From an uncultured Atopobiaceae bacterium (GTDB lineage: Bacteria > Actinomycetota > Coriobacteriia > Coriobacteriales > Atopobiaceae), in the NCBI GenBank assembly GCA_944320975.1, contig CALUJM010000001.1, positions 62,001 through 126,000 on the forward strand: DNA of 64,000 nt, read 5' to 3'. This document shows, one piece after another, positions 26,425 through 36,200 of the stretch (position 1 is its first letter; each line of letters begins with the position of its first letter). Below the pieces are notes generated by a model. The model saw only the letters and a list, made by a program, of their open reading frames with translations, did not search any database and had not been told where the DNA came from. The translations under genes were made by a program, and so were the position numbers.

Positions 26425-27587
26425 AAGCGCCCGTCCTTATCAGCCTTCCCGCCAAGCCACCAGCCGATTGCGTAGAGCAGCACACCTGCTGCCGCGAGCG
26501 GCCCAACCAACGAGCGGGCCATGCCCGTATTGGGTACATCCTCCTCGTTTGGCCTGTCGGGGTCCCCGGGCTCATCCGGATCTCCGGGCTTGTCGGGATC
26601 GCCCGGAATATCCGGGTCATCTGGCTCGTCGGGGCCATCTGGCTCGTCGGGCTCGTCGGGGCCATCTGGCTCGTCGGGCTCGTCGGGGCCATCTGGCTCG
26701 TCGGGATCGCCCGGATCGGGCTCGTCCGGGTTGTCGGGATCGGGACCGTCAGGATCGTCCGACCCCACCGCTTCATTCTCGATAATGAACGTGTCACCCT
26801 CGCGGTGAACGGACCCCGTGTACCCCTCCGGCACCGAAGCCTCCACCACGGTCCACGTGTACGACGCATCAAGGTCCGTCCACGTGTACGACCATCCGTT
26901 TGCCGCGCTCAGAACCTGACTATCGTACAGCGCGCCGTCGCGCAGGAGCTGTGCCGTGATGCTTTCCGGGCGCTCGGATGGGTCGTCCCCCAGCCACAGC
27001 TTCACCACGCTTACGCTCGTGTGCGTGACGGGAGGCGGCAGCGGTGTGTCTTCGTGCTTGAGCTCCACTATTGCGTCGTATACCCAGCTGTCGTCATCAT
27101 CCAACTGTGGCACCATCACCAGCGCCGGCTCCTGCTCGTAGCGGATACCGCCCTGGGTGACGGAGCTGCTCGTCACCAGGTAGAGGCCAGGCTCAAGGTC
27201 GGCAAATGTCGCGCGCCCATCGGGGCCGGTCGTGGCGACGGCGTCCGCGGCAAGGCCGTCCCGCTCCACGTAGCCGGCAAGCGTCTGCGCAGCGGCACGC
27301 CAGCCGGCGGAGTCCTCGATGTCTAGCGAGACGCCGTACCCCTCGTAGTCCGCATCGAGTTCAAGGCGCACCGTTGCGGACACGCTCGCCACGTGCCTGA
27401 GCTCGACCTCAGCACCGGTGATCCCGACCCCGTCATCCTGATAGACCACGGTCAGCGAGCCCTTTCGCGTCGTGTCAATGAGACCGTACGCTCGGGCCGT
27501 CCGCGGGGCGAGCGCCAACACTGCGACCGCAGCGAGAAGGACGCCGAGTACCGCTCCCGCAAACCTCCTGAATAGAGGACCCCTCAT
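26421..27587 (-). CDS. Minor pilin/wall-anchored Cna-B protein with VPNTG sorting signal
   Basis: 388 residues. The signal peptide ends near ARAYG. Two Cna-B-like beta domains follow: one early (GSLTVVYQDDGVGITGAEVEL, closing GLYLVTS) and one at SVSVVKLWLGDDPSERP, closing YTWTVVEASVPEGYTG. A rigid PDEPDGPDE-type stalk leads to VPNTG, a membrane helix and the tail GGKADKDGRL. This is the plan of a basal or minor pilin that terminates polymerisation and links the fibre to the wall. The stalk contains three 27-bp tandem repeats. It is coupled by 4-bp overlaps to both the class C sortase (upstream) and the pseudosortase (downstream). Confidence 0.88.
   Translation of the reverse strand: MRGPLFRRFAGAVLGVLLAAVAVLALAPRTARAYGLIDTTRKGSLTVVYQDDGVGITGAEVELRHVASVSATVRLELDADYEGYGVSLDIEDSAGWRAAAQTLAGYVERDGLAADAVATTGPDGRATFADLEPGLYLVTSSSVTQGGIRYEQEPALVMVPQLDDDDSWVYDAIVELKHEDTPLPPPVTHTSVSVVKLWLGDDPSERPESITAQLLRDGALYDSQVLSAANGWSYTWTDLDASYTWTVVEASVPEGYTGSVHREGDTFIIENEAVGSDDPDGPDPDNPDEPDPGDPDEPDGPDEPDEPDGPDEPDEPDGPDEPDDPDIPGDPDKPGDPDEPGDPDRPNEEDVPNTGMARSLVGPLAAAGVLLYAIGWWLGGKADKDGRL
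26631..26711. repeat. Three 27-bp tandem repeats in the minor-pilin stalk
   Basis: Units at 26631-26657, 26658-26684 and 26685-26711 (the last degenerate at its end) begin GGGGCCATCTGGCTCGTC. Each encodes nine residues of Pro-Asp-Glu-Gly repeats, so copy changes would alter stalk length without breaking the frame. Confidence 0.75.
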
Positions 27588-28507
27588 TGGTCCTTCCCCT
27601 CTCCCCGGCCGGCCTCGCAGCCGCCCGGCACATTCCCGGCTCCGCCCACGGCGGCAAAGTGGCGCCCGGCGCGCGCAACTACCTCCGCGTCCCTGCGCCT
27701 GCGCCGCCTATCCGTCACGACAAGCGCCCCGATGAGCGCCGCGACGATGGGCGCGGCAACGAACGGCGCCACGTACGCCGGGTCTATCTGCCGGGCGTCC
27801 GCCACCACGCGCGGCGCGTCCGGGTCGTTCGCCACGCGATGCCCGCGCACGAGCAGGCGGTGCGTGTTCACCCCGTAGGGCGTGCACGTCACGAGCGTGC
27901 AGAGGTCCTGCCCCGGGACGATCTCGATATCGTCTAGCTGGTCAGGCTCCACAATGCGAATTTGATCAACCTCGTAGGTGAGGGTCTCGCCCAGGGTCTC
28001 GAGGCGGAAGGTATCGCCCTCGCGCAGCTGGTCGATGTTGCTGAAGAGCTCGGCCGAGGGCAGGCCGCGGTGGCCCGATATCACACAGTGCGTGCCGGGA
28101 CCGCCCACCGGCAGCGACGTGCCCTCGATATGCCCGATCGCCACCTGCAGCACCGCGGAATCGACGCCGTGGTAGACCGGCAGCGACACGCGGATGCTCG
28201 GAATCTCGACATAGCACATGATGCCTTCGTCGGTCACATTGAGCGCGTCGAGGTAGCGCTCGTGCTCGCGCTCCGTGGGGTAGTAGCGGTTGGCAAAGCC
28301 GGGCAGGTCGGCGTTATAGCGCCGCGCGTCGGCGAGCATGGCCTCGGCGTCGTCCTCGCCCATGCGCGCCGTTGCCGAGGCGTATTCCGCGATCGCGTGC
28401 GACTGGTTGAACGAGTTCCACCAGTCGCTCACGAACGGGTACAGCAGCAAGACGACCCCCGCGATGAACGCGATCAGAAGCGCGATGGTCGATTTGCCGA
28501 GCTTCAA
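27584..28507 (-). CDS. srtC: Class C (pilin-polymerising) sortase
   Basis: 307 residues. It links pilins by joining the sorting-signal Thr to a Lys of the next subunit. It has an N-terminal membrane helix (about 8-23), a sortase domain with His146 (ISGHRGLPS), Cys208 (TLVTCTPYG) and Arg217 (NTHRLLVRG), and a second membrane helix near the C-terminus (PFVAAPIVAALIGALVV), as in class C. The usual lid motif Asp-Pro-aromatic before the core is not seen; the region reads YYPTEREHERYLDALN. It lies 14 bp after the major pilin gene and overlaps the minor pilin start. Confidence 0.93.
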   Translation of the reverse strand: MKLGKSTIALLIAFIAGVVLLLYPFVSDWWNSFNQSHAIAEYASATARMGEDDAEAMLADARRYNADLPGFANRYYPTEREHERYLDALNVTDEGIMCYVEIPSIRVSLPVYHGVDSAVLQVAIGHIEGTSLPVGGPGTHCVISGHRGLPSAELFSNIDQLREGDTFRLETLGETLTYEVDQIRIVEPDQLDDIEIVPGQDLCTLVTCTPYGVNTHRLLVRGHRVANDPDAPRVVADARQIDPAYVAPFVAAPIVAALIGALVVTDRRRRRRDAEVVARAGRHFAAVGGAGNVPGGCEAGRGEGKDQ

Positions 28508-28521
28508 GGGACGTCTCCCGC

Positions 28522-30102
28522 CTAGCGTATGCGGCTCGCACGGAACTTGGCCACGAGGCCCACGCCCGCCACGACCGCCAGCACGGCGCCCGCGACGATG
28601 ATGACCGTCCGGCCCATGCCGCCCGTGGAGGGCAGCGTCGCGCCGCGGAGGTTGACCACGCTGGCGGTAAGGGAGCCAGCACTCACGTCAGGCGTGAACG
28701 TCAGCGCGTCGTCGGTCGCGCTTCCCGTAAGCGCCGTTATCTGCGAACCGGTAGCACCGATTTCATGCCCGGCCGCGATCGTGAACTCGACGGGATCCAT
28801 GGTGTTGTAACCGGCGGGCGTGGCCGTCTCGGTCAGGCGGTACGCGCCGTCATCAAGACCGTCGAACGTGAACTCGGTCCTGTCGTCGGCTGCGGCGATC
28901 TCCTCAACAAGGCTCCAGGTATCCGCGGCACCATTTGCGCCCTTGATCTTCTTCTCGAGCTTGAAGGCGGCGCCATCGAGTGCGCTCTGCTTTTCGTCAA
29001 CCTTGTTGATAATCACCTGATACGTGAACACGGTCACCGTGTCGGACACGGTTTTGGCGGTCTTGCCGCCCGTCACGTCGCGGGGGTCGTTCGAGTACTC
29101 GAGCGTCGCGGTGTTGTCGTTGCCGGCGCCGCCGACCGTCGCCGTATTCAGCAGCGTCGCGTTGTACTCGACTTTGATGGCGGAGCCCGCCTTGACGCTG
29201 GCGATGCTCTTGAGATCTGCGAATTTGACCTCGAACGTGCACTCGTCGGAAAGAGCGGTGGTCGCAATCTCGTACCCGCTGGTTACCGGGGTGTCGCCAA
29301 CGCTCACCTTGATGCTGGCAGAGTCAAGCTGCAGGCCGGCAGCGAGCGTGTCATGGATGACGAACTTATACGCTGCGTAGTCGTCGTAGTTCTCGGCAAC
29401 AGTCGCGGTGATCGTAAAGGGCACAACATCGCCGAAATCGTAATCAGCGGAATCCCCTACAGTGGAGACTCCGGTCGAGTCGTTGACGTCGGTCACCTGC
29501 TTAGTGATAGTCGGAACATCTGCCTTCGACTCTACCGTGACATTGCCGAGCAACTGAACCATGAACTTGCTGTACGCGTTCGCCGCCGTGCTGTCCTCGT
29601 CCAGGTCGTCTTCGATGATGATGTAGTAGCCATCTCCAAGCCCGCTGATGGTATAGGTATACGTGGAATCCGGGGTCAGGACCGAAGAGGTGCCGTTGCC
29701 CTTGACGTGCTTGGCGACGATGGCGGCAAACGCATCGATGGCGTCGCTGTCGGTTTGGAACACCTTCGCGCCCGTGCTGTCGACAGCGTTCTCAAGCACT
29801 TTGGCCACATCCGTCGCGCTCTTGCAGTTGCTGAAGTAGTCCCCGATGGCCTGATCCTGCTGTATGGCACCCAGCACATCGTCGTTCACGCCGGAACCCC
29901 ACTCCACGTTGGAAAGCGTCGGGGTATTGTCCACGGTGTCGTCGTAGTCACCGCTGAAGATCTGGTAGGCCACATAGGTATGGCCGCCGGTCTCCGAGAT
30001 GATCGTGATGGTGTGGCCCTCTGCCGCGAGCGCGGGAACGGCGAGGGCGAGCGTGGCGATGAGCGCGCACGCGAAGGAGATGAGAGCCTTGATCTTTCTC
30101 AT
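28522..30102 (-). CDS. Major pilin subunit (isopeptide-forming, LPSTG)
   Basis: 526 residues from the ATG at 30102 (GAAAGGA eight bases upstream); the frame continues further but MRKIKALISFACALIATLALAVPALA is a clear signal peptide. The layout is that of backbone pilins: an N-terminal domain, a central beta domain, a pilin-like Lys in YQVIINKVDE (candidate for sortase linkage), an E-box YRLTETATPAGY that stabilises an internal isopeptide bond, then LPSTG, a membrane helix and a basic tail. The next gene is the class C sortase, supporting a covalently polymerised pilus. The giant LRR protein is immediately upstream in the same operon. Confidence 0.92.
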   Translation of the reverse strand: MRKIKALISFACALIATLALAVPALAAEGHTITIISETGGHTYVAYQIFSGDYDDTVDNTPTLSNVEWGSGVNDDVLGAIQQDQAIGDYFSNCKSATDVAKVLENAVDSTGAKVFQTDSDAIDAFAAIVAKHVKGNGTSSVLTPDSTYTYTISGLGDGYYIIIEDDLDEDSTAANAYSKFMVQLLGNVTVESKADVPTITKQVTDVNDSTGVSTVGDSADYDFGDVVPFTITATVAENYDDYAAYKFVIHDTLAAGLQLDSASIKVSVGDTPVTSGYEIATTALSDECTFEVKFADLKSIASVKAGSAIKVEYNATLLNTATVGGAGNDNTATLEYSNDPRDVTGGKTAKTVSDTVTVFTYQVIINKVDEKQSALDGAAFKLEKKIKGANGAADTWSLVEEIAAADDRTEFTFDGLDDGAYRLTETATPAGYNTMDPVEFTIAAGHEIGATGSQITALTGSATDDALTFTPDVSAGSLTASVVNLRGATLPSTGGMGRTVIIVAGAVLAVVAGVGLVAKFRASRIR

Positions 30103-30209
30103 GCCCGGTCCTTTCGGTAGATTGGTTGCGGTTTCGGTCGTTGGGATGCGTTCGTTCGTTGAGCTGTGAATCGTTTTCTCATGCGGCGGCGATGCGCCGA
30201 TAGGCCAGA

Positions 30210-33200
30210 TCAAAGGGCATCGCCCCCTTCGCGGCGACGGCGCCACACAGAGCCGGCAAGCGCGCCCACGGCGAGCGCCGCACCTGCGGCGAGCATCGCC
30301 GCGCGACCCGCGCCACCCGTGGAGGGCAGCTCGTAGGGCACGTGGTTCTCCACCGTGAAGTCGAGCGTCAGCTTGGTGGAATCGGCATTGGAGCGGTAGA
30401 GGCGCCAGCCCGACGCCGGCTCGACGTAGCCCGTGGGCGTCCGCACCTCGACCAGGTAGTAATCCTGGCCGGTGAGGCCGCTCCAAGTGTGCTTGCTCTC
30501 GCTCGCGAGGTCGATCACGCTGTAGAGGTAATACGTTGTGCCGCTGACCTGCACGGTCTCAGAAACGTCCTCGAGTCCCGAGGGCACCGTGGGCTTCACG
30601 GCGGGCTCGGTGGGACTGTAGAGCGCAAACGCGGCGCCCGCGAGCGGCTTGCCGGTATCGCCGTCGACCTTGGTGAGGGCGACCGACCACTCCTCGTAGA
30701 GGTTCACGCAGGTGATCCGTTCGGCGCGGTCGCGCTGATAGGTGAACGTATAGGTGCGCGACGCGGGGTCGATCGTGCCACTCGCGCTGCCGTTGGTGCC
30801 GCGGATGCCCTGGAAGGAGTAGCCCTCCTCCATCGCGGGCAGCTCGGTGACCGAGTAGGTCTGGTCGTGCTCCCAGGTCCAGTCCGCAAGCGAGCGCAGC
30901 TGCTCCGCCTCGGACTGACCCTGCTTTACGGTGAGCTCGACCGTCTCATGCGCGCGCTTATCCGCATCCAGCTTCGCCTCAAGATCCGCCTCGTCCGTAT
31001 ACAAAACGGCATCGCCTTCGTACACCATGAACTTGAAGGTCGCATCGCTCTTGGCCGGAACCGGCGCGTTCTGCGCGTTCACCGTCTCTTTGGTGAGCGT
31101 GGGCACCGTCGGCATGCGCACGCCGACCACAGAGGTCATCGCCTGCACGGTATCGAAGACGCCCGCCTGGGTAGTCGGTCGCCGGCAGGAGTAACCGAAG
31201 CTGTTCCATGCCGCGGCATCGGGCGTGGCGTCGGAGCCCGTCTTGGCCTTGAACGACACAAGGACCTTCGAGCGGTCCGGAATCGGCTTATTCAGCTTGA
31301 TGCGGAACGCCGTGACGTCGTCGAGCTTCGTCACGTCCGAGGTCCAGGCACCGTCATTGTCACCGTCCCAGTCCTCGTCGGTAAACGTCGGCGTCTCATC
31401 GGTGCGGTACTCGACGGTGTAGTCGGCGCCCGCTGTCAAAGCCTTTGTCGTAGCGCTCTCGCCCTCGCCGGAGACCAAACGGATATCGAACTTACCATCT
31501 GCCAACAGCACGCTGAACTCGCTGTTGCGCGCGGCCGTGCTGTCAAAGGCGCTCACGTCGCCCACCCGCGGGAGATTGTCTATCATCACGAGGTCGCTCA
31601 GCGCCTGCCCGGTGCTGTTGGTGACGGTGAAGCCGTAGGTCAGGTTGCCGTCCGTGACCTCGCTCGCCTCGCCCTCCAGGCGTATCGCGTTCGTCTGGCC
31701 CCACGAGCTCGCGGTGTTGCTGCCCGCAGTGCCATTCTCCGTAATGTCCTTCTGGATGCCGGCGACCGAGCCCGAGGCGACGTTTATCGACGTGCTCGCC
31801 ATGACGGAGTGCCACTCTCGCTCGGTCTTGTCGCTCGTCGCCGCGGTGATCTTCGTGTCCGTGCCCTGGTACGTGGCGTCGAACTCCTGCGTCAGCGGCG
31901 TGAGGTAGGCGTAGTTGGTGTAGACGCCGTTTTTATAGGTGCCCGACATGTTGCGAGACGAGAACTGCACGTCGGAGTACCCGCCGTTGCCCTGGACGTT
32001 CCTGCCGGAGAACTTGAAGCGGATGCGCAGCACCTCGCGGCCGTCCTCATAGCTGAGCGACATCTGGAAGTTGGGATCACCGGTCGTGGGGCTGTTGAGA
32101 TTGGAGCTGAGGTAATACCACGTGCCGTCGGCCTTGATGTAGTCGGCCTCCGTCTCGCCGCGCCACTTGACCTCGACCTCCTCGGCGCCGGGTTCGTGCT
32201 CCCCAATGGTTACCATGGGCCGTTGATCAAGCGTCCAGATCGAATTGCCGTGGGCGTCATAGATGCCCACGTGCACGACGTCGCCCACAAACGTGTAGGG
32301 CGCCGGCAGCTCGTCGGTGATCATGTAGTCGTTCATCGACTGGTTGCCCGTGTTGTACGCGCGGACGTTCCACGTGATGATCGACTCGGGAGCGGCGGAG
32401 CCCGCGTACTTCCGCGGCGAGGCGCCGGGCGCGGTGTCGGTGACCTCGATGGCGCTCTTGGTGATGCCGGGGATGATGTCGCCGCGCGTGAGGGACACGT
32501 CGGACACGAGCCAGTTAGCGTTGTCCTCCTCATCGGTAAAACCGTACGACTCGGGCTTGAAGGCCTCGGCCGTCATGATCTCGGGCAGGGGGTCGTCGTT
32601 GGGGCTACCGAGGTTGGTTTGCCCATCCGGGGCGGCGCCCTCGTAGCCCGTGACGCGAAGGCCGTCCTCAGTCGAGAGACGAACGCCGGAGCCCGAGGGG
32701 TCGCTGTAAGCCATGGCGACGAGGTTGGTGGCCGTGTCATCCGACGATGCCGCCTCGGAGCCGGTCGTGGTTCGGTATGCAAAGACGAGGGCCTCGTTCT
32801 TCTCGAGATAGCACTTCTCGAGCTCCTCGTCGTAGCCGATCGAGCCCTCCCCGTCGCCGGCGGGCGCGACGTTGAACACGGCCGTGCGCCCCGATCCGCT
32901 CTTGGTGATCGTTGCCTTCTTGTAGGCAATTTCCGCTCCGCCCTCAAGCCCCGAGAACGTAACGAAGGGGTTGGTTATGGAGCTCGCAGTGCCCGATGCC
33001 GTATTAATCGGGTTCGAGGTGCCACCCGACGTGGACCCGGTGCTATAGAGCGTGGCGAACGAGATGCCGCGCGGCAGATAGTCCTGAATGTCGTTCACGT
33101 ACAGGCGCTTGTTGCCGGTGTTCACGAGCGCGATGTAGTAGATGGCGCCGTGATTCACGCCGTCCTTGTTGCTGTAGTAGTAGCGGTTGCCGTCATAGGA

Positions 33201-36200
33201 GATGTTCGAGGATCCCGCGATGCCCGTGTAGGCGCCGTACACGCCCTTCTGCAGCAGGACCGATCCCTGCTCGGAGAGCTCGTGCGAGACCGTGCTCTCG
33301 TAGCCGCACACCCACAGTGCGTTGTAGACCCACCGGCCCGCGGTGGCGTCGCAGTAGCTCTGCCAGTCCTCACCGTCGGGGAAGGTGAGCGTCACGTAGA
33401 CGTACGCCGACTCGCCGCGCGGGATGGTGAGCGAGGCGTCCTCGTTCCAGCAGAGGTACTGTTGGTTATTGGTCTGAATGGGGCCTCTGTACGAGTAGTC
33501 GTCCTTCGTATAGGCGTCCTTCACGCTCCAGTTGGTGGTCCAACCGTTGTTCTTGACCTCGTCGGAGGAGCCGACCACCTTGACCGTGATCTTGTCCTTA
33601 TCCCATGTGAAGGCACCGTAGTTGTTGGGAAGGGCGTCGATCAGGTCCGTGTTCTTCAGCGTGTAGCTATCGGACACGGTGTTCGTGAATTTGAGACGGT
33701 AGGTTACCGGCGCCCCGCGCTCGATGGCGCTGAAGTCGTCGGCGGCGAGGACGTCGTTTTCCGGGTTGGTCCCGTCGCGCGTCACCACGATGTCTTTCGT
33801 GAAGCCGATCATGGAGCCACCGCCGGTGACGCTCGCCCAGAGGTTGCCCTTCGAGGCATCGTTGGCGCGCACCGTGTTGCCGACGGCAAAGTTGCCCGAA
33901 ACGCCCGCAGTGTCGACGACGGTCTGGTAGCGCAGCGACAACTGGAAGCTCTCCGCAGGGGCTTCGCCGATGTACCACACGATGCTCGTGGTGCCGCCGG
34001 CCACCGTGATGCTATCCGCGCGCCAGTACTGCTTGGGATCGATGCCCTCGCCAACGCCCACGTAGACGTCCTCGTAGATGCCGTCTTCTGCGAGCACGTA
34101 GTAGTCCGTGCTATCGAAGGTCACCTCATCAAGGCCCTTGTCCGCAAGGGCGAGGTTCTCCTCCACCGGCACGAGCAGACGCTGGTTGCCCGTGATCGTG
34201 TCGAAGATCGGAAGGTTCTCGTAGGTGCCGTTGCCGTAGTGCGTGAGGTCGATGCTGTAGTCGATGACGTCTAGGTCCTGGACGCCGCTCAACGACACGT
34301 CCTGTGCCGTGCCGCCGCGATAGACCTGATAGCCCTTGTCCAGCACGGCTTCGCGCACAAAGTCGTGGCTCAGCTGAGCGGGGGACTTCACGCCACGGTT
34401 GACCGTCACCTGATTGGTCACGGTGGTGAGGGTCTCCTCCGGATACTCCCCACCGTAGTCGGCATCGGTGGCCTGGAACGTATTCTTAATCGTGGTGGGA
34501 ACCTTGTAGTCGATGGTCGTGGAGCCCTTGATCGTGTACGGCTCGTTCGCCTCGGCGAGCGTCCACGTGCAGGTGTAGGTGACATCCGGCGTCACGTCGT
34601 AGCCGACGCCGAGGAGCAGCGCCTCCACGCTCTCCCCCGTCACCGCCGGCCTATCGTCAACGACAAGCTGGTAGAGCCCGTCGTCCATCTTGCTGATGGT
34701 CAGCGTGTGGCCATCGGTCGACTTAAGGTCAGAGTTAGTGGGCGTCTGATAGGCGGAGCCGTCCCCATAGGCAGGAGTGACCGCCGGGCTGCCGCCCTCT
34801 GCCATGAGCAACGTGGCGTTGCCAATGACGATCTCGAGCTTGTCGCCGTCTTTGCCCTTAAACATCTCTTCCATATTCTCCGGTTTGATGTAGGCGTTCT
34901 GACCCAACGTATTCGTCACCCGGAATGGCTCTGTCCCGTCAAGTGTGTAGTCCATGGCGCCCGGATTGCTGAGCGACACGGTGTAGATGACGTCCTCGCC
35001 CAGGTAGGCCACGTCATCTGAATCCAGCGGGGACGTCTGCGTGACGCTCAGCGAGCCCGCACCGCTGCCCAGGTTGGTCTTGACCTCCCGGTGCGAGCTG
35101 TGGCTCTCCCCGTGCTGGTAGTGAATCGTCGAATCGGCCTCGTTGGTGATCTGCGGCGTGCCGCTCTGGCCGTACTCGGCAAGATCGATCGTCACAGCGT
35201 CGGGATAGAGCGTGATGGCAAGGCTGCGGAAGACCATCTCACTCGAGCCGACCGTGTCGCCGCTGCTGTTCTCAAACTGGAAGCGGAACTCCAGCCGGCC
35301 CTCGTCGTTGAGTTCGAGCTCGATCTCCTTGGGCGTGTCGTCGGAGTTGGCGGTGTTCTTGACCGAGATGACCGGCTTGCCCGCCGCGACCATCGTGGCC
35401 ACCCAGCGCTGACTGCTCGGGTTGGTCATGACTACCTGGACCTCGCCGTTCTCGATGGCCTCGGCGACGGCCTCCTCCAGCGCCATGCCCGCCGGCATGG
35501 TGAGCGTGTCCACAAGCTCGTAGTACTTAACGTAGTCCTTGCCGGCGGAGCCCGACGTGTTGCCGCCCGCCTGGGAGTGGCTGATGTTCCACACGAGCTC
35601 GCCCGCGAGCTTACCCTCGCCCTCGGTGTCGCCCTTGACGACCTGCATGTTGGCGGTGCCGCTCGCCGCCGACTTGTTCACGTCCCAGCGGGCCTGCTCG
35701 GTCGTCCACTGGGCGAAGATCATGTCCTCGTTGTTGCTCGGACGATGGGACTCGTCGAGCTTGACCTTGCCGTCTGTGTCGATAAGACCGGCGCTCTTGA
35801 GCGGCTTGCCGATCTCGCCCCAGATGAGCGCGCCGCCACCCGCCGAGCTGGGCGAGGGGTAGAACATGCTCACCGGGAAATCGATGGTGCCGCTCACGGA
35901 GGGGATGAACTCGAGACAGAACGTGTAGGGGTCCTCGGTGGCGTAGCTCTTGATGGTCTGGCCGCCATAAGTGACCTCGGCACCGGGGCGGAACGTGTCC
36001 GACAGCGAGCCGTCGGCGGTAGTGAAGTGGACGAAAATGCGGTAGGCCGCGTCCTTGGGCTGCGCTCCGATCGTCAGCTTCGCCCTGATCTGCAAGCTGT
36101 TGCCGGTGAGCAGCCGGTAGCCGCCCGCACTCTCGTCGTCCTTCACGGGGACCCACTCAGGGTCGCCGTCGACCGAGATCTCGAGCGCAGGAAGGCCGGC

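Noticed and set aside
26600..26720. A CRISPR-like array of short repeats
   Set aside because: Repeats are contiguous 27-bp units inside a coding frame with no spacers.
30342..34274. A 1,310-codon open frame on the plus strand opposite the LRR protein
   Set aside because: Shadow of the real gene; no recognisable domain or ribosome-binding site.
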